From: Pararobbsia silviterrae
Lineage (GTDB): Bacteria > Pseudomonadota > Gammaproteobacteria > Burkholderiales > Burkholderiaceae
Reading direction: 5' to 3'
DNA length: 64,000 nucleotides
Assembly: GCF_003628125.1 (NCBI RefSeq)
Contig: NZ_RBZU01000001.1
Location: 1,087,793 to 1,151,792 of the forward strand
Shown here: one piece after another, positions 1 to 9,340 of the stretch
Position numbering within the stretch: the first letter of the stretch is position 1
How the letters are laid out: each line of letters opens with the position of its first letter
Notes under the pieces: generated by a model
Seen by the model: the letters and a program-made list of their open reading frames with translations, nothing else
Database searches by the model: none
What the model was told of the DNA's origin: nothing
Position numbers and translations under genes: made by a program

Positions 1-1
1 C

Positions 2-1018
2 CAGGCCGGCGTTGCGCCCACGACATCGACCGTCGCGCCGAGCGCGACCCCGGATCCCACCGTCGAAGCCGCGTCCGATTCCGCCGGACCCGATCCCGCG
101 CCCGAAGCGCTGCGCGGCGCCGCGACGCCCAACGTGCCGCCCGCGTATCTGAAAGCGCACGATTCGGCGTGGTCGGTGTTCGGGCGGATCTTCGCGGCGC
201 GCGCCCGCGCGTTGTTCGATCGGGCCGGCCAGCGCATCACGCAACGGACGCTGCGCATCGGCGTATCGGCGCGGATCTTTCATCCGGAGCCGGGCGCCAA
301 GGGGCTGCGCGGCAAGACGCTCCAATATCTCGAGGAGTCGGTCGCGCACTGGGTCATGTCGCGCGACGTGATCGTGTTCATGATCCCGACCGTTGGACAC
401 CAGGGCATGCTCCATCCGAGCAATATCCGGCTGCGCGATTATGCGAAGCAGCTCGACGGGCTCGTGCTGCAGGGCGGCGCCGACGTCTCGCCGCAGTCTT
501 ACGCCGACGTGACGACGCGGCCCGAATGGCCGGGCGATCGCGTGCGCGACATGTACGAACTCGAACTGCTGCATGAATTCATCGAGGCGGGCAAGCCCGT
601 GCTCGGCATCTGCCGAGGCTGCCAGCTCATCAACGTCGCGTTCGGCGGGACCCTCTATCAGGACATCGCGACCGACGTGCCGACCGCGCAGACGCATGTG
701 AACGACCAGTACGACCGCCTGCGGCATACGATCCAGTTCCCGCAGGGGTCGACGCTCGCGTCGATGTTCCCGACGCGCAGCGAGGCGCTCGTCAATTCGA
801 TCCATCACCAGGCGGTCAAGGTGCTGGGCCGCGATCTGTCGATCGAGGCCGTGTCGGCCGATGACGGCATCGTCGAGTCGATCCGGTATCGCAAGGCGCC
901 GTTCGTCACGGGCGTGCAATGGCATCCCGAGTTTCATAGCGCGGGCGGACCCGAGCTGCTCGACTGCACGCCGTTGCTCGATACGTTCCTGCGGCACGCG
1001 CGCGAGACGCGGTTTTAG
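2..1018 (+). CDS. Gamma-glutamyl-gamma-aminobutyrate hydrolase family protein (class I glutamine amidotransferase fold), 5' truncated
   Basis: Peptidase C26-type hydrolase that removes glutamate from gamma-glutamyl amines such as gamma-glutamyl-GABA in polyamine breakdown. The reading frame is open to the left edge, so the true start lies outside the window. The visible N-terminus (to about base 130) is Ala/Pro/Thr-rich, as in the disordered extensions of Burkholderia homologs. A GTG at 134 would give 294 residues but would only be an internal start. The nucleophile Cys sits in VLGICRGCQ (residue 160 counted from 134) and the His–Glu pair in GVQWHPEF. The family assignment is firm; the exact substrate is inferred. 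Confidence 0.85.
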   Translation, partial: QAGVAPTTSTVAPSATPDPTVEAASDSAGPDPAPEALRGAATPNVPPAYLKAHDSAWSVFGRIFAARARALFDRAGQRITQRTLRIGVSARIFHPEPGAKGLRGKTLQYLEESVAHWVMSRDVIVFMIPTVGHQGMLHPSNIRLRDYAKQLDGLVLQGGADVSPQSYADVTTRPEWPGDRVRDMYELELLHEFIEAGKPVLGICRGCQLINVAFGGTLYQDIATDVPTAQTHVNDQYDRLRHTIQFPQGSTLASMFPTRSEALVNSIHHQAVKVLGRDLSIEAVSADDGIVESIRYRKAPFVTGVQWHPEFHSAGGPELLDCTPLLDTFLRHARETRF

Positions 1019-1156
1019 GCATCAGTCGACCGATCGCGCGTCTCGCGCGCGATCGGCACAACAACGCCGGCCTGCTGAGCCGGCTGTACGTTCCGACCTG
1101 CATGGGCGCGCGGCGACGCGGCCCGGCCGGGGCGGTCGGAGACAGGAGGAGAGATC

Positions 1157-2446
1157 ATGGATACCCCCACGAAGCAAGAATCGAAAGCCCGGACCGTCTT
1201 TCGCGTGACGAGCGGCAACTTCCTCGAAATGTATGACTTCATGGTCTACGGGTACTACGCGTCCGATATCGCGCGCACGTACTTCCCGAGCCATGACCCG
1301 TTCGCCTCGCTGATGCTGTCGCTCTCGGTGTTCGGTGCAGGGTTCCTCATGCGTCCGCTCGGCGCGATCATCCTCGGCGCGTATATCGACCACCACGGCC
1401 GGCGCAAGGGCCTGATCCTGACGCTCGTGCTGATGGCGATCGGCACGACGCTCGTCGCGATCGTGCCCGGCTATCAGACGATCGGTTTCGTCGCGCCGCT
1501 GCTCGTACTTGTCGGGCGCTTGCTCCAGGGGTTCTCGGCCGGTGTCGAGCTCGGCGGGGTGTCGGTCTACCTGAGCGAGATGGCGACCAAGGGGCACAAG
1601 GGCTTCTATTGCTCGTGGCAATCGGGCAGCCAGCAGGTGGCCGTCGTGTTCGCCGCCTTGCTCGGCGTGCTGCTTCACTTTGCGCTCGGCGATGCGCTGA
1701 TGGATGCCTGGGGCTGGCGCGTGCCGTTCATCATCGGCTGTCTGATCGTGCCGTTCCTGTTCATGATCCGGCGCTCGCTGCAGGAGACCGAGGAATTCCT
1801 CGCGCGCAAGCATCGGCCGGGCGTCGGCGAGATTTTCCGGTCGATGATCGCGAACGGCGGCATCGTGATCGCGGGCATGATGATGGTCGTCATGACGACC
1901 GTTTCGTTCTATCTGATCACCGCATACACGCCGACGTTCGGCAAGGCCGTGCTCAATATGTCGGCCGTCGACACGCTCGTCGTGACGATCTGCATCGGGA
2001 TTTCGAATCTGTTCTGGCTGCCCGTGATGGGCGCGTTGTCGGATCGCGTCGGCCGCCGTCCCTTGCTGCTGACGTTCACGGTCCTGACGATCCTGACGAG
2101 CTATCCGGTCATGCAGTGGCTGACGGCCGACCCGTCGTTCGTGCGGCTGCTGCTCGTCGAGCTCTGGTTGTCGTTCCTTTATGCGAGCTATAACGGCGCG
2201 ATGGTCGTCGCGCTGACCGAGGTGATGCCGCCCGAGGTCCGTACCGCGGGTTTCTCGCTCGCCTACAGTCTCGCGACGGCACTGTTCGGTGGGTTCACGC
2301 CGGCGATTTCGACCTGGCTCATTCACGTGACGGGCAACAAGGCCGCCCCGGGGCTTTGGATGTCGGCCGCGGCCGTCTGCGGTCTGGTCGCGACGCTCGT
2401 GCTGTTCCGCACGCCTGAATCGCGCGAGCAGTACAAGATGGCCTGA
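1157..2446 (+). CDS. MFS transporter, metabolite:H+ symporter type (citrate/tricarballylate-like)
   Basis: A 429-residue inner-membrane major facilitator with about 12 hydrophobic segments, expected to import a small carboxylate with protons. The N-terminal [17 protein letters not shown] resembles the MHS subfamily (citrate CitA, tricarballylate TcuC). MFS motif A is visible as [11 protein letters not shown] in the loop after TM2, and a second copy as LSDRVGRRP after TM8. An AGGAGGAG ribosome site precedes the ATG by 6–7 bases. It stands alone, 138 bp after the amidohydrolase gene and facing a gene on the other strand, so the context gives no substrate. Transport is confident; citrate versus tricarballylate is not. 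Confidence 0.85.
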   Translation: MDTPTKQESKARTVFRVTSGNFLEMYDFMVYGYYASDIARTYFPSHDPFASLMLSLSVFGAGFLMRPLGAIILGAYIDHHGRRKGLILTLVLMAIGTTLVAIVPGYQTIGFVAPLLVLVGRLLQGFSAGVELGGVSVYLSEMATKGHKGFYCSWQSGSQQVAVVFAALLGVLLHFALGDALMDAWGWRVPFIIGCLIVPFLFMIRRSLQETEEFLARKHRPGVGEIFRSMIANGGIVIAGMMMVVMTTVSFYLITAYTPTFGKAVLNMSAVDTLVVTICIGISNLFWLPVMGALSDRVGRRPLLLTFTVLTILTSYPVMQWLTADPSFVRLLLVELWLSFLYASYNGAMVVALTEVMPPEVRTAGFSLAYSLATALFGGFTPAISTWLIHVTGNKAAPGLWMSAAAVCGLVATLVLFRTPESREQYKMA

Positions 2447-2604
2447 CGGAGACGGATCGAGGCGCGTCGCGATCGTACGGGGCTCGGCGGCGGCGTCGCC
2501 GGGCCGTTTGCCGCGTTTCGTGCGTCTTGTTTCGTGTGTCTCGTTGGGACGGCTCGCGTCGCGTGTCGCGCGTACCGCGTGGGCAGTCCTAGCGATTCCG
2601 CCGA

Positions 2605-4437
2605 TCAGCTCGCGCGGTCCGCGCATAGCGCGGCCGCGACGTGCGCGACGACGACCGACCAATCGCTCGCGCGCGTCTGCCTGAACAGGCGCGCGCTCGG
2701 ATACCAGGGCGTCGTGGCGGCCGACGCGCCCCAGCGCCAATCGGGCCCCTTGGGCAGCATGATCCAGACCGGCCTGCCCATGGCGCCCGCGAGATGCGCG
2801 ACCGACGTGTCGATCGTGACCACGAGATCAAGTCCGGCGATCGTGTCGGCCGTGTCGGCGAAATCGCTCGGCGTGGGCGCGAAGCGCACCGAGGGCCACG
2901 CCGCGAGCGCATCGCGATCCGCGTCGCCGATATCGGGCTGCAGCACGACCCATTCGATGCCGTCGATCGCAAGGAGCGGCGCAAGCGCGCCGACCGGTAT
3001 CGCACGTGTCTCGCGACGCGCGCGCACGGCGCCGGACCAGACGAGGCCGACGCGGCGTCGTCCCGCATCGTCGAAGGCGGGCGCGAGGCCCGGCGCCATC
3101 AGGTACGGGACGTTGTGCGGAATCGTGTCGGGCCGCGTGCGGAGCGCGAGCGGCAGGCTCAATAGCGGACATTCGGCATCGACGGGCGGGCGCTTTGCGC
3201 CGCGCGCGATGAGTTCGATGCCCCAGGCTTCGGCGCTGGGTCCGAGCAGCCGGACCAGCGAAGGCTGAACTTCCAGGACGACGCGCGCGCCCAAGGCCGC
3301 GACGCGCGGGACATAACGGACGAACTGCAGCGTATCCCCGAGGCCTTGTTCGGCGTGGATCAACAGGCGCGCAGCGTCACCGGGCAGCGGGCCGCCGCGC
3401 CAGGCCGGCGCGTCGACGACGGGGCGCGGCCAGACGTTCCAGCGCCATTCGTATGCATCGAAGCCGCGTTCGAATGCACCGTTCATCAACGCGACGAGGC
3501 CGAGGTTGTATTGCGCGAGCGCGAGATCCGGACGCCATTGCGTCGCATGTTCGAGCGCGTCGGCCGCGTGCGTGTAATCGCCGAGATCGTAGGCGACCGT
3601 GCCGAGATCCTGCCACGCGAGCGCGAAGCTCGGATCGAGCGCGACGGCTTCCTCGAGCCGCGCGCGCGCGTCGTCGAGCCGTCCGGCGTTCGCATAGGCG
3701 TTGCCGAGCGCGTAGTGGCCGGGCGCGAACGCGGGCTGGTCGCGTGCGACGCGTTCGAGCGGTTCGATCGCCTCGGCGGCACGGTTGAGCTTGTCGAGCG
3801 TCGATCCCAGATTGAAGCGCGCGAGCGTGAAATTCGGTTCGCTCGCGAGTGCCGCGCGGAAATGGTCGAGCGCTTCGTCGTGGCGTTCGAGCGCGTTGAG
3901 CGCGAGACCGAGATTGTTGTGCGCGCCCGCGTAGCCGGGTTGAAGCTGGATGGCTTTGTAGAACGCGCCGGCCGCGGCTTCGTGACGTTTGAGGGCCGCG
4001 AGCGAGTTGCCGAGATTGTTGAAGGCCGCCGCGTGATTCGGCTGAAGCCTGACGGCCTGCTCGAAGTGATCGATGGCTTCCTCGTGCTGTTCGAGCGTCA
4101 CGAGCGTGTTCGCGAGGTTGAAATGCGCGTGCGCCATATCGGGCTGCGCCGCGAGCGCGGCGCGGTAGCTGGCCTGCGCTTCGTCGAATCGCTTGAGCGC
4201 CTTCCACGCGTTGCCGAGGTTCAAATGCGCGCCCGCGAAGCGCGGACGCAGCGCGACCGCGCGTTTGAGCAGGTCGACGGCTTCGGTATGGCGGCCTTGC
4301 TGATGGCGCAGCAGGCCGAGCAGATGCAGGGCATCGACCTCGTCGGGCGACTGCTGCAATGCCGCAAGATAGCCGCGTTCGGCTTCGGCCAGACGGCCGC
4401 GCTGATGGGCTGCGTAGGCTTCGCGAAGCACGTTCAC
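2605..4437 (-). CDS. Tetratricopeptide-repeat protein with C-terminal glycosyltransferase-like domain
   Basis: About 610 residues. The N-terminal two thirds is a run of roughly nine TPRs; typical units read GNAWKALKRFDEAQASYRAA and GNSLAALKRHEAAAGAFYKA. The C-terminal ~230 residues (LLIHAEQGLGDTLQFVRYVP through VVTIDTSVAHLAGAMGRPVW) match the GT9/GT41-like domain common in proteobacterial TPR proteins; the D-T-S-V-A-H-L motif is the usual nucleotide-sugar site. It may modify or bind a glycan or protein partner; the substrate is unknown. No ATG exists near the start of homology, so I chose the GTG at 4437 (a second GTG lies at 4431). The open frame extends to 5283 but runs antisense through the next gene and is not coding there. 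Confidence 0.75.
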   Translation of the reverse strand: MNVLREAYAAHQRGRLAEAERGYLAALQQSPDEVDALHLLGLLRHQQGRHTEAVDLLKRAVALRPRFAGAHLNLGNAWKALKRFDEAQASYRAALAAQPDMAHAHFNLANTLVTLEQHEEAIDHFEQAVRLQPNHAAAFNNLGNSLAALKRHEAAAGAFYKAIQLQPGYAGAHNNLGLALNALERHDEALDHFRAALASEPNFTLARFNLGSTLDKLNRAAEAIEPLERVARDQPAFAPGHYALGNAYANAGRLDDARARLEEAVALDPSFALAWQDLGTVAYDLGDYTHAADALEHATQWRPDLALAQYNLGLVALMNGAFERGFDAYEWRWNVWPRPVVDAPAWRGGPLPGDAARLLIHAEQGLGDTLQFVRYVPRVAALGARVVLEVQPSLVRLLGPSAEAWGIELIARGAKRPPVDAECPLLSLPLALRTRPDTIPHNVPYLMAPGLAPAFDDAGRRRVGLVWSGAVRARRETRAIPVGALAPLLAIDGIEWVVLQPDIGDADRDALAAWPSVRFAPTPSDFADTADTIAGLDLVVTIDTSVAHLAGAMGRPVWIMLPKGPDWRWGASAATTPWYPSARLFRQTRASDWSVVVAHVAAALCADRAS

Positions 4438-4620
4438 TTCAGGTTCTGCATCGGAGGCGGCGTGGAGAAGGTGCGTATTGTGCCATGCGGGACACGCGCG
4501 ACCGGTGCGCTGGCGCGCATACGTACGCGTGCGCAGGGGGACGCGGCCGGCGGCCGGCCGGTCACAGCTTCGCGCGTTCCGGCGGTACACTGATTTCGCC
4601 GTGGATTTCCGGAGTCGACC

Positions 4621-6639
4621 ATGTCTGAACCCAGCCGTGAGTCTTCTGTCGCGACGGGGCGCGGCCGCGCGGCCGGCGCGCGGCGCACGCACACGGACGT
4701 GCTGATCGTCGGCGCGGGGCCGACGGGCCTTGCGCTCGCGTTGTGTCTCGCGCGCTGGAAAGTGCCGTTTCGGCTCGTCGATCGGGCGCTCGCGCCCGCG
4801 TCGGGTTCGCGCGCGATCGGCGTGCAGGCGCGTACGCTCGAATTGCTCGAACAGCATCGCGTCGTCGATGCGCTGCTTGCGGCCGGACATCGCGGACATG
4901 CGGGCAATATCTTCGCGGGGACGCGCCGCATCATCCGGATCGATTTCGATCCGTTGGACAGCCGGTATCCGTTCCTGCTGTTCGTCGATCAGGCCGAGAC
5001 GGAGCGCGTGCTGGCGGACGCCGTCGCCGCGCTCGGCGCGACGATCGAGCGGGGGACCGAGTGCATCGCGATCGAGCAGAGTTCGCAGCGCGCGATCGCG
5101 ACGCTGTGTCACGCGGACGGCTATGTCGAATCGGTCGATGCCGCATGGGTCGTCGGCGCCGACGGCGCGCATAGCGCGGTCCGGCATTTGCTGGGCATTC
5201 CGTTCGAGGGCGAGTCGATCGAGCAGGCGTTTGTGCTTGCCGATCTGCATGTCGAATGGGATTTGCCCGACGACGAGTTTCATATCTTTCTATCGGGCGA
5301 GGGACTGACGGCTATCTTTCCGCTCGGGAACGGCCGGTATCGGATGATCGCTGACGCGGGCGCGCGCCGCGTGAACGGCGATACGCGCGCGTCGCACGAC
5401 CGCGCGGCGCAGGGGGCTCGCGCGCCCCACGTGCCCCATGTGCCCGCGGACGATTCCGCCGACGCGGCTCACGCTCAGCCTCGGTCGGCCGCCTCATCCC
5501 CGCCGCCCGCTTCGTCTACTTCGTCCGCGCCATCTGCACCACCTGCGCCACCTGCGCCGCCTGTATCACCGGCATCGCCCGCGTCGATCCCGGAGCCCAT
5601 CCCGCGCGCATCTGTCGCCGGCGCGTCAACGTCCGACGCTTCGCAGGCGGCGGACGCATCCGGGCTCGTGCGGGACGTCGCGCACGATGGGGCACCTCCC
5701 ACGCTCGACGAATGTCAGAAGATCGTCTCGGCGCGCATGGCGCGCGCGATCACGTTGTCGTCGCTCGGATGGGCGTCGCGCTTCCGGATTCATTCGCGCA
5801 TGGTCACGACATTGCACAAGGGACGCGTGCTGCTGGCGGGCGACGCCGCGCATATCCACAGTCCCGCGGGCGCGCAGGGCATGAACACGGGCATCCAGGA
5901 GGCGATGAATCTCGCGTGGAAGCTTGCGCTCGTTCAGCGCGGCGCGCCCGTCAGATTGCTCGAGACCTATCACGCCGAGCGTCACCCGATCGAACGCGAC
6001 GTCCTTCGGCAGACCGCGTTCGTCACGCGCATGGGACTCGCCGATCACGGCTGGCTCATGATGGTGCGAGACCGGATCGCGCCGCTGCTCACGGCGTTGG
6101 GCCCGGTGCGCAATGCGGCGCGGCGCGGCATCAGCGAATTGTCGGTGCATTACCGTCGCGGGCCGCTGTGCTTCGATCGGCTGCTCGATGGCGGCGCGCA
6201 GGCGGGCGATCGTGCGCCCGATGCGTTCGTCGAGGTCGTCGACGGACCGCTTGGCAAGGTGCCGAGCCATGCGCGGCTGTTCGATCTTCACGATCCGGGG
6301 AGTTTCTCGCTGTTCGTGCTGCTCGAACCCGGATCGAACGGCACGCAGGCGGAGGCGATCGAGCCGTTTCTCGAATCGTTCCGGCATTTTTCGGATCGCA
6401 TGGGCGGCGCGATCCGCATCTGGCGCGTGGCCGATGCGCGGGGCGCCGATGCGTCGCGTCGAAACGGCAATGGCCAGCACGGCGGTCCGCCGCTGAGCGA
6501 CGGATATGGGCAGACGCGGCCCGTGTTCTATCTCTGGCGCCCCGATGGGTATCTCGCCGCACGTGGTCGTCCGACGATCGACGGACCCGCGTGTCTGCTG
6601 TTCTGCGAGCGCTGGTTCGGCGCGCAGGTCAATGCGTGA
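4621..6639 (+). CDS. FAD-dependent aromatic monooxygenase (PheA/TfdB family) with long low-complexity insertion
   Basis: A 672-residue flavoprotein hydroxylase. FAD motifs: VLIVGAGPTGLALAL (Rossmann GxGxxG, about residues 27–41), WVVGADGAHSAVR (DG motif), and RVLLAGDAAHIHSPAGAQGMNTG (GD motif). The C-terminus has the thioredoxin-like fold of phenol-hydroxylase relatives. Family members are usually 500–600 residues. The excess is a roughly 110-residue Ala/Pro/Ser-rich stretch (residues about 248–360) between the substrate-domain strand and the GD motif, encoded partly by CACCTGCGC-type 9-bp repeats. Start: ATG 4621 behind CCGGAG. It is divergent from the TPR gene. The aromatic substrate is unknown. 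Confidence 0.85.
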   Translation: MSEPSRESSVATGRGRAAGARRTHTDVLIVGAGPTGLALALCLARWKVPFRLVDRALAPASGSRAIGVQARTLELLEQHRVVDALLAAGHRGHAGNIFAGTRRIIRIDFDPLDSRYPFLLFVDQAETERVLADAVAALGATIERGTECIAIEQSSQRAIATLCHADGYVESVDAAWVVGADGAHSAVRHLLGIPFEGESIEQAFVLADLHVEWDLPDDEFHIFLSGEGLTAIFPLGNGRYRMIADAGARRVNGDTRASHDRAAQGARAPHVPHVPADDSADAAHAQPRSAASSPPPASSTSSAPSAPPAPPAPPVSPASPASIPEPIPRASVAGASTSDASQAADASGLVRDVAHDGAPPTLDECQKIVSARMARAITLSSLGWASRFRIHSRMVTTLHKGRVLLAGDAAHIHSPAGAQGMNTGIQEAMNLAWKLALVQRGAPVRLLETYHAERHPIERDVLRQTAFVTRMGLADHGWLMMVRDRIAPLLTALGPVRNAARRGISELSVHYRRGPLCFDRLLDGGAQAGDRAPDAFVEVVDGPLGKVPSHARLFDLHDPGSFSLFVLLEPGSNGTQAEAIEPFLESFRHFSDRMGGAIRIWRVADARGADASRRNGNGQHGGPPLSDGYGQTRPVFYLWRPDGYLAARGRPTIDGPACLLFCERWFGAQVNA

Positions 6640-6850
6640 GGTGTGCGACGGCGTGGACGTCTAGGACCGTAGGACCGGCTACGGAGGCTCTGGCGACCGC
6701 TCAGAGCACGCGGGACCACGCAGATACGTGGCACGGAGATCACAGCGCCCACGGCGGTTGCGGAGCGTGCGGTGACCGCATCGCGCAGGGCGCGTCGCAG
6801 CCCCGGCGGTCATCGTGCTCGAGCTCGATCCGACCGTCGGTCGGCGTCGA

Positions 6851-7234
6851 CTACCGCTTGATGACGAGGGTGACGGTCAGGATGCCGAGCGCCGTCATCG
6901 AGACGGACCCGATCACGTGGATCGCGATTTCGCCGAGTGCCCAACCGACGCGGCCCGCCTGCAAATGCTCGGTGACCTCCGCCGAGAAGGTCGAGAACGT
7001 CGAGAGGCCGCCGAGAATGCCCGTGATGACGAATAAGCGCCACTCGATCGGGATGTCCGGATAGCGTGCGAAAAAGGCGAGTGCGAGCCCGATGACATAG
7101 CCTGCCGACAAGTTCGAGATCAAGGTGCCCATCGGAAGGTCGGGCACGAGCCCATTGAAGCGCAGTCCGAAGAGCCAGCGCAGGAGCGAGCCGAGCGCAC
7201 CGCCGACGGCGACGGCCAAAATCGACAGGATCAT
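6851..7234 (-). CDS. crcB: Fluoride ion channel CrcB (Fluc)
   Basis: A small dual-topology membrane protein that exports fluoride as a dimer. It has 127 residues from the chosen ATG and four hydrophobic helices. Family hallmarks are [10 protein letters not shown] near the start, [13 protein letters not shown] in TM2 (the conserved N), and [13 protein letters not shown] with the TFST phenylalanine/Na+ motif in TM3. A longer open frame starts at 7282, but the 16 extra residues ([10 protein letters not shown]...) are not membrane-like, so 7234 is preferred, as in E. coli CrcB. I see no fluoride riboswitch upstream. It converges on the monooxygenase gene, 211 bp away. Confidence 0.93.
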   Translation of the reverse strand: MILSILAVAVGGALGSLLRWLFGLRFNGLVPDLPMGTLISNLSAGYVIGLALAFFARYPDIPIEWRLFVITGILGGLSTFSTFSAEVTEHLQAGRVGWALGEIAIHVIGSVSMTALGILTVTLVIKR

Positions 7235-7584
7235 GTCGGGTCTCGATCGAGGGGGTTGGAGGGTGCCGCGCGTGAGCGCCATCTGTATCCGACTGCGCGA
7301 CGCACAGGTCTGCCATATCTGACATATCGCACGTGATATCCGACGTGTTCAAACCGCGGCGGCTCGGTCGATCGACGCCTGTTGCGCTCGACGCGCGGGG
7401 AAGGCGGCTTACGTCCGGGTCTCGCGCGTGTCGACCGCGGGTCTCGCAGACGTCGTCCACGGTCCGTCCGCATTGGGTCGTCAAACGGCCCATCGTCGTG
7501 TCACATTCGCGGTCGATCTTAGCATTCATGCTCCGCGGCATCAGCGCGTGCGCGCGCCGGGGGCGGGCCCGCGCGGCCGGCTTT
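7235..7584. other. Intergenic region between crcB and ubiG with no gene
   Basis: A divergent spacer of about 350 bp. The only structure seen is a run of ATATC/GATAT elements at 7314–7341, including ATATC-6-GATAT, which could be a regulator site for crcB. No convincing ORF, RNA gene or riboswitch is visible; open frames here are shadows of high-GC sequence. Confidence 0.5.
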
Positions 7585-7613
7585 TTGCGGCGCAGCGGTT
7601 GCGCCGATATACT
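7585..7613 (+). promoter_or_regulatory. Sigma-70 promoter of ubiG-gph
   Basis: TTGCGG (-35, 7585–7590), a 17-base spacer, and TATACT (-10, 7608–7613), 33 bases before the ubiG ATG. Spacing is optimal and the -10 is one base from consensus. Confidence 0.7.
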
Positions 7614-7646
7614 GACGTGTCCCATGTATCCCGCACGAAGCACGCC

Positions 7647-8345
7647 ATGACGAACGCCGACCCCCATGAACTCCAGAAATTCAGCGAGCTCGCGCATCGC
7701 TGGTGGGACCCGGGCGCCGAATTCAAACCCTTGCATGAACTGAATCCGCTTCGTCTGGGCTGGATCGATTCGCACGCGTCCGTTTCGGGCAAGCGCGCGC
7801 TCGATATCGGATGCGGGGGCGGGATTCTCAGCGAGTCGATGGCCGCGCGCGGCGCGCACGTCAAGGGCATCGATCTGTCGACCGAGGCATTGGGCGTTGC
7901 CGATCTCCATAGCCTCGAAAGCGGCGTCACCGTCGATTACGAGGCGATTGCGGCCGAAGCGCTGGCCGCGCGCGAACCGGGTAGCTACGACGTCGTCACG
8001 TGCATGGAAATGCTCGAGCACGTGCCCGATCCCGCCGCGATCGTGGCCGCCTGCGCGACGCTCGTCAAACCCGGGGGCTGGGTGTTTTTCTCGACGTTGA
8101 ACCGCAATGCGAAGGCGTATCTGCTTGCGGTCGTCGGCGCGGAGTACATTGCGCGGATGCTGCCGCGCGGCACGCACGACTATGCGCGTTTCATCCGTCC
8201 GGCGGAGCTTGCACGTTTCGTGCGCCTGGCCGGCTTGCAGGCCGTGGAGTTCAAGGGCATCACGTATCACCCGATCGGCAAGTATTTCGCCTTGTCCGAC
8301 GACACGAGCATCAACTACATGCTCGCGTGTCGCCGCGAGGCTTGA
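7647..8345 (+). CDS. ubiG: Ubiquinone biosynthesis O-methyltransferase UbiG
   Basis: SAM-dependent methyltransferase that performs both O-methylations of ubiquinone synthesis in the cytosol. It has 232 residues, the normal family length. The SAM-binding motif I is LDIGCGGG (residues 52–59), followed by the acidic post-I loop GIDLST and the EMLEHVPDP motif II. The ATG at 7647 is chosen because homology ([18 protein letters not shown]) begins immediately after it; the open frame continues upstream only through the promoter. gph follows after 7 bases, the usual ubiG–gph operon. Confidence 0.95.
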   Translation: MTNADPHELQKFSELAHRWWDPGAEFKPLHELNPLRLGWIDSHASVSGKRALDIGCGGGILSESMAARGAHVKGIDLSTEALGVADLHSLESGVTVDYEAIAAEALAAREPGSYDVVTCMEMLEHVPDPAAIVAACATLVKPGGWVFFSTLNRNAKAYLLAVVGAEYIARMLPRGTHDYARFIRPAELARFVRLAGLQAVEFKGITYHPIGKYFALSDDTSINYMLACRREA

Positions 8346-8352
8346 GGCCATC

Positions 8353-9078
8353 ATGCAAGATCCCGATACGCCTGAGTTGTATCCGCTTCCGGAACCCCTG
8401 CTTGCGTCGTCGCTGATGACGGCGCGCGCCGTATTGTTCGATCTCGACGGGACGCTTGCCGATACGGCGCCCGACCTTGCCGCGGCCGCGAACAAGATGC
8501 GCGACGCGCGCGGTCTCGAACTGCTGCCGCTCGACGTATTGCGTCCGCTCGCGTCGGCGGGCGCGCGCGGCTTGCTCGGCGCGGCGTTCGGCATCGGCCC
8601 TGGCGATCCGAAGTTTCCGTCGATGCGCGATGAGTTCCTCGCGAATTACGAAGCGGATCTGTGCGTGGAAACGGTACTGTTTCCGGGGATTGCCCCGATG
8701 CTCGACGAATTGAACGCGCGCAACGTGCGTTGGGGCATCGTGACGAACAAGGTGGCGCGCCTGACCGAACCGCTGGTCGCCTTGCTCGGACTGGCCGAGG
8801 TCGCGGGCTGCGTCGTGTCGGGCGATACGACGCCGCATTCGAAGCCGCATCCGGCGCCGCTGCTGCATGCGGCGTCCGAGCTCGGCGTGAGTCCGGGGCA
8901 TATCGTCTATGTCGGCGACGACCTTCGGGACATCACCGCGGGGAAGGCGGCCGGCATGATGACGATTGCCGCCGCCTACGGATATTGCGGCACGGACTCG
9001 CCGCCCGTGACGTGGGACGCGGATTGCGTCGTCGAGTCGCCGGACCGGCTCGCGCAGGTTTTGCGAGGTTCGATCTAA
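8353..9078 (+). CDS. gph: Phosphoglycolate phosphatase (HAD superfamily)
   Basis: Dephosphorylates 2-phosphoglycolate, a product of repair of oxidised DNA ends. 241 residues. HAD motif I is FDLDGTLADT with nucleophile D30 and acid/base D32, motif II is IVTNK, the lysine of motif III lies in SKPHPAP, and motif IV is VGDDLRDI. The cap domain follows motif I as in the CbbY/Gph group. The N-terminus has about 20 residues (PDTPELYPLPEPL) before the core strand, so the second Met at residue 22 is an alternative start. It lies 7 bases after ubiG and shares its promoter. Confidence 0.9.
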   Translation: MQDPDTPELYPLPEPLLASSLMTARAVLFDLDGTLADTAPDLAAAANKMRDARGLELLPLDVLRPLASAGARGLLGAAFGIGPGDPKFPSMRDEFLANYEADLCVETVLFPGIAPMLDELNARNVRWGIVTNKVARLTEPLVALLGLAEVAGCVVSGDTTPHSKPHPAPLLHAASELGVSPGHIVYVGDDLRDITAGKAAGMMTIAAAYGYCGTDSPPVTWDADCVVESPDRLAQVLRGSI

Positions 9079-9222
9079 GGGCTCAATGCCCATCGATCGC
9101 CAGGGCTCGGTGGACCGGCGGGGGCGCACGCCGCGCATGAGCGCGGGTCTTGCCGGCATGTCGCCTCGGGCGGTCCGACGCTAGGTCCGACACGTCGGCC
9201 GGTTCCATCGTTCATGCTGCCC

Positions 9223-9323
9223 CTGCCGAAGCTGCCGAAGCTGCCGAAGCCGTCCAACGCGTCCAACCCGTCCAACCCGTCCAACCCGTCCAACCCGTCC
9301 AACCCGTCCAACCCGTCCAACGC
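9223..9323. repeat. Two adjacent 9-bp minisatellites between convergent genes
   Basis: Three perfect copies of CTGCCGAAG (9223–9249), then two bases, then eight units of GTCCAACCC or GTCCAACGC (9252–9323). It sits between the ends of gph and the FAH-family gene. Reading frames through it give SNP or DGL repeats but have no start or homology support, so it is treated as noncoding. Confidence 0.95.
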
Positions 9324-9340
9324 GCTGACGGGGCGATCCC

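Noticed and set aside
1022-2740. Long minus-strand open frame (572 aa) opposite the MFS transporter gene
   Set aside because: Arg/His/Asp/Gln-rich translation with no domain; it is the antisense shadow of a GC-rich gene.
7235-7400. Fluoride riboswitch upstream of crcB
   Set aside because: The conserved crcB-motif pseudoknot sequence could not be found on either strand of the leader.
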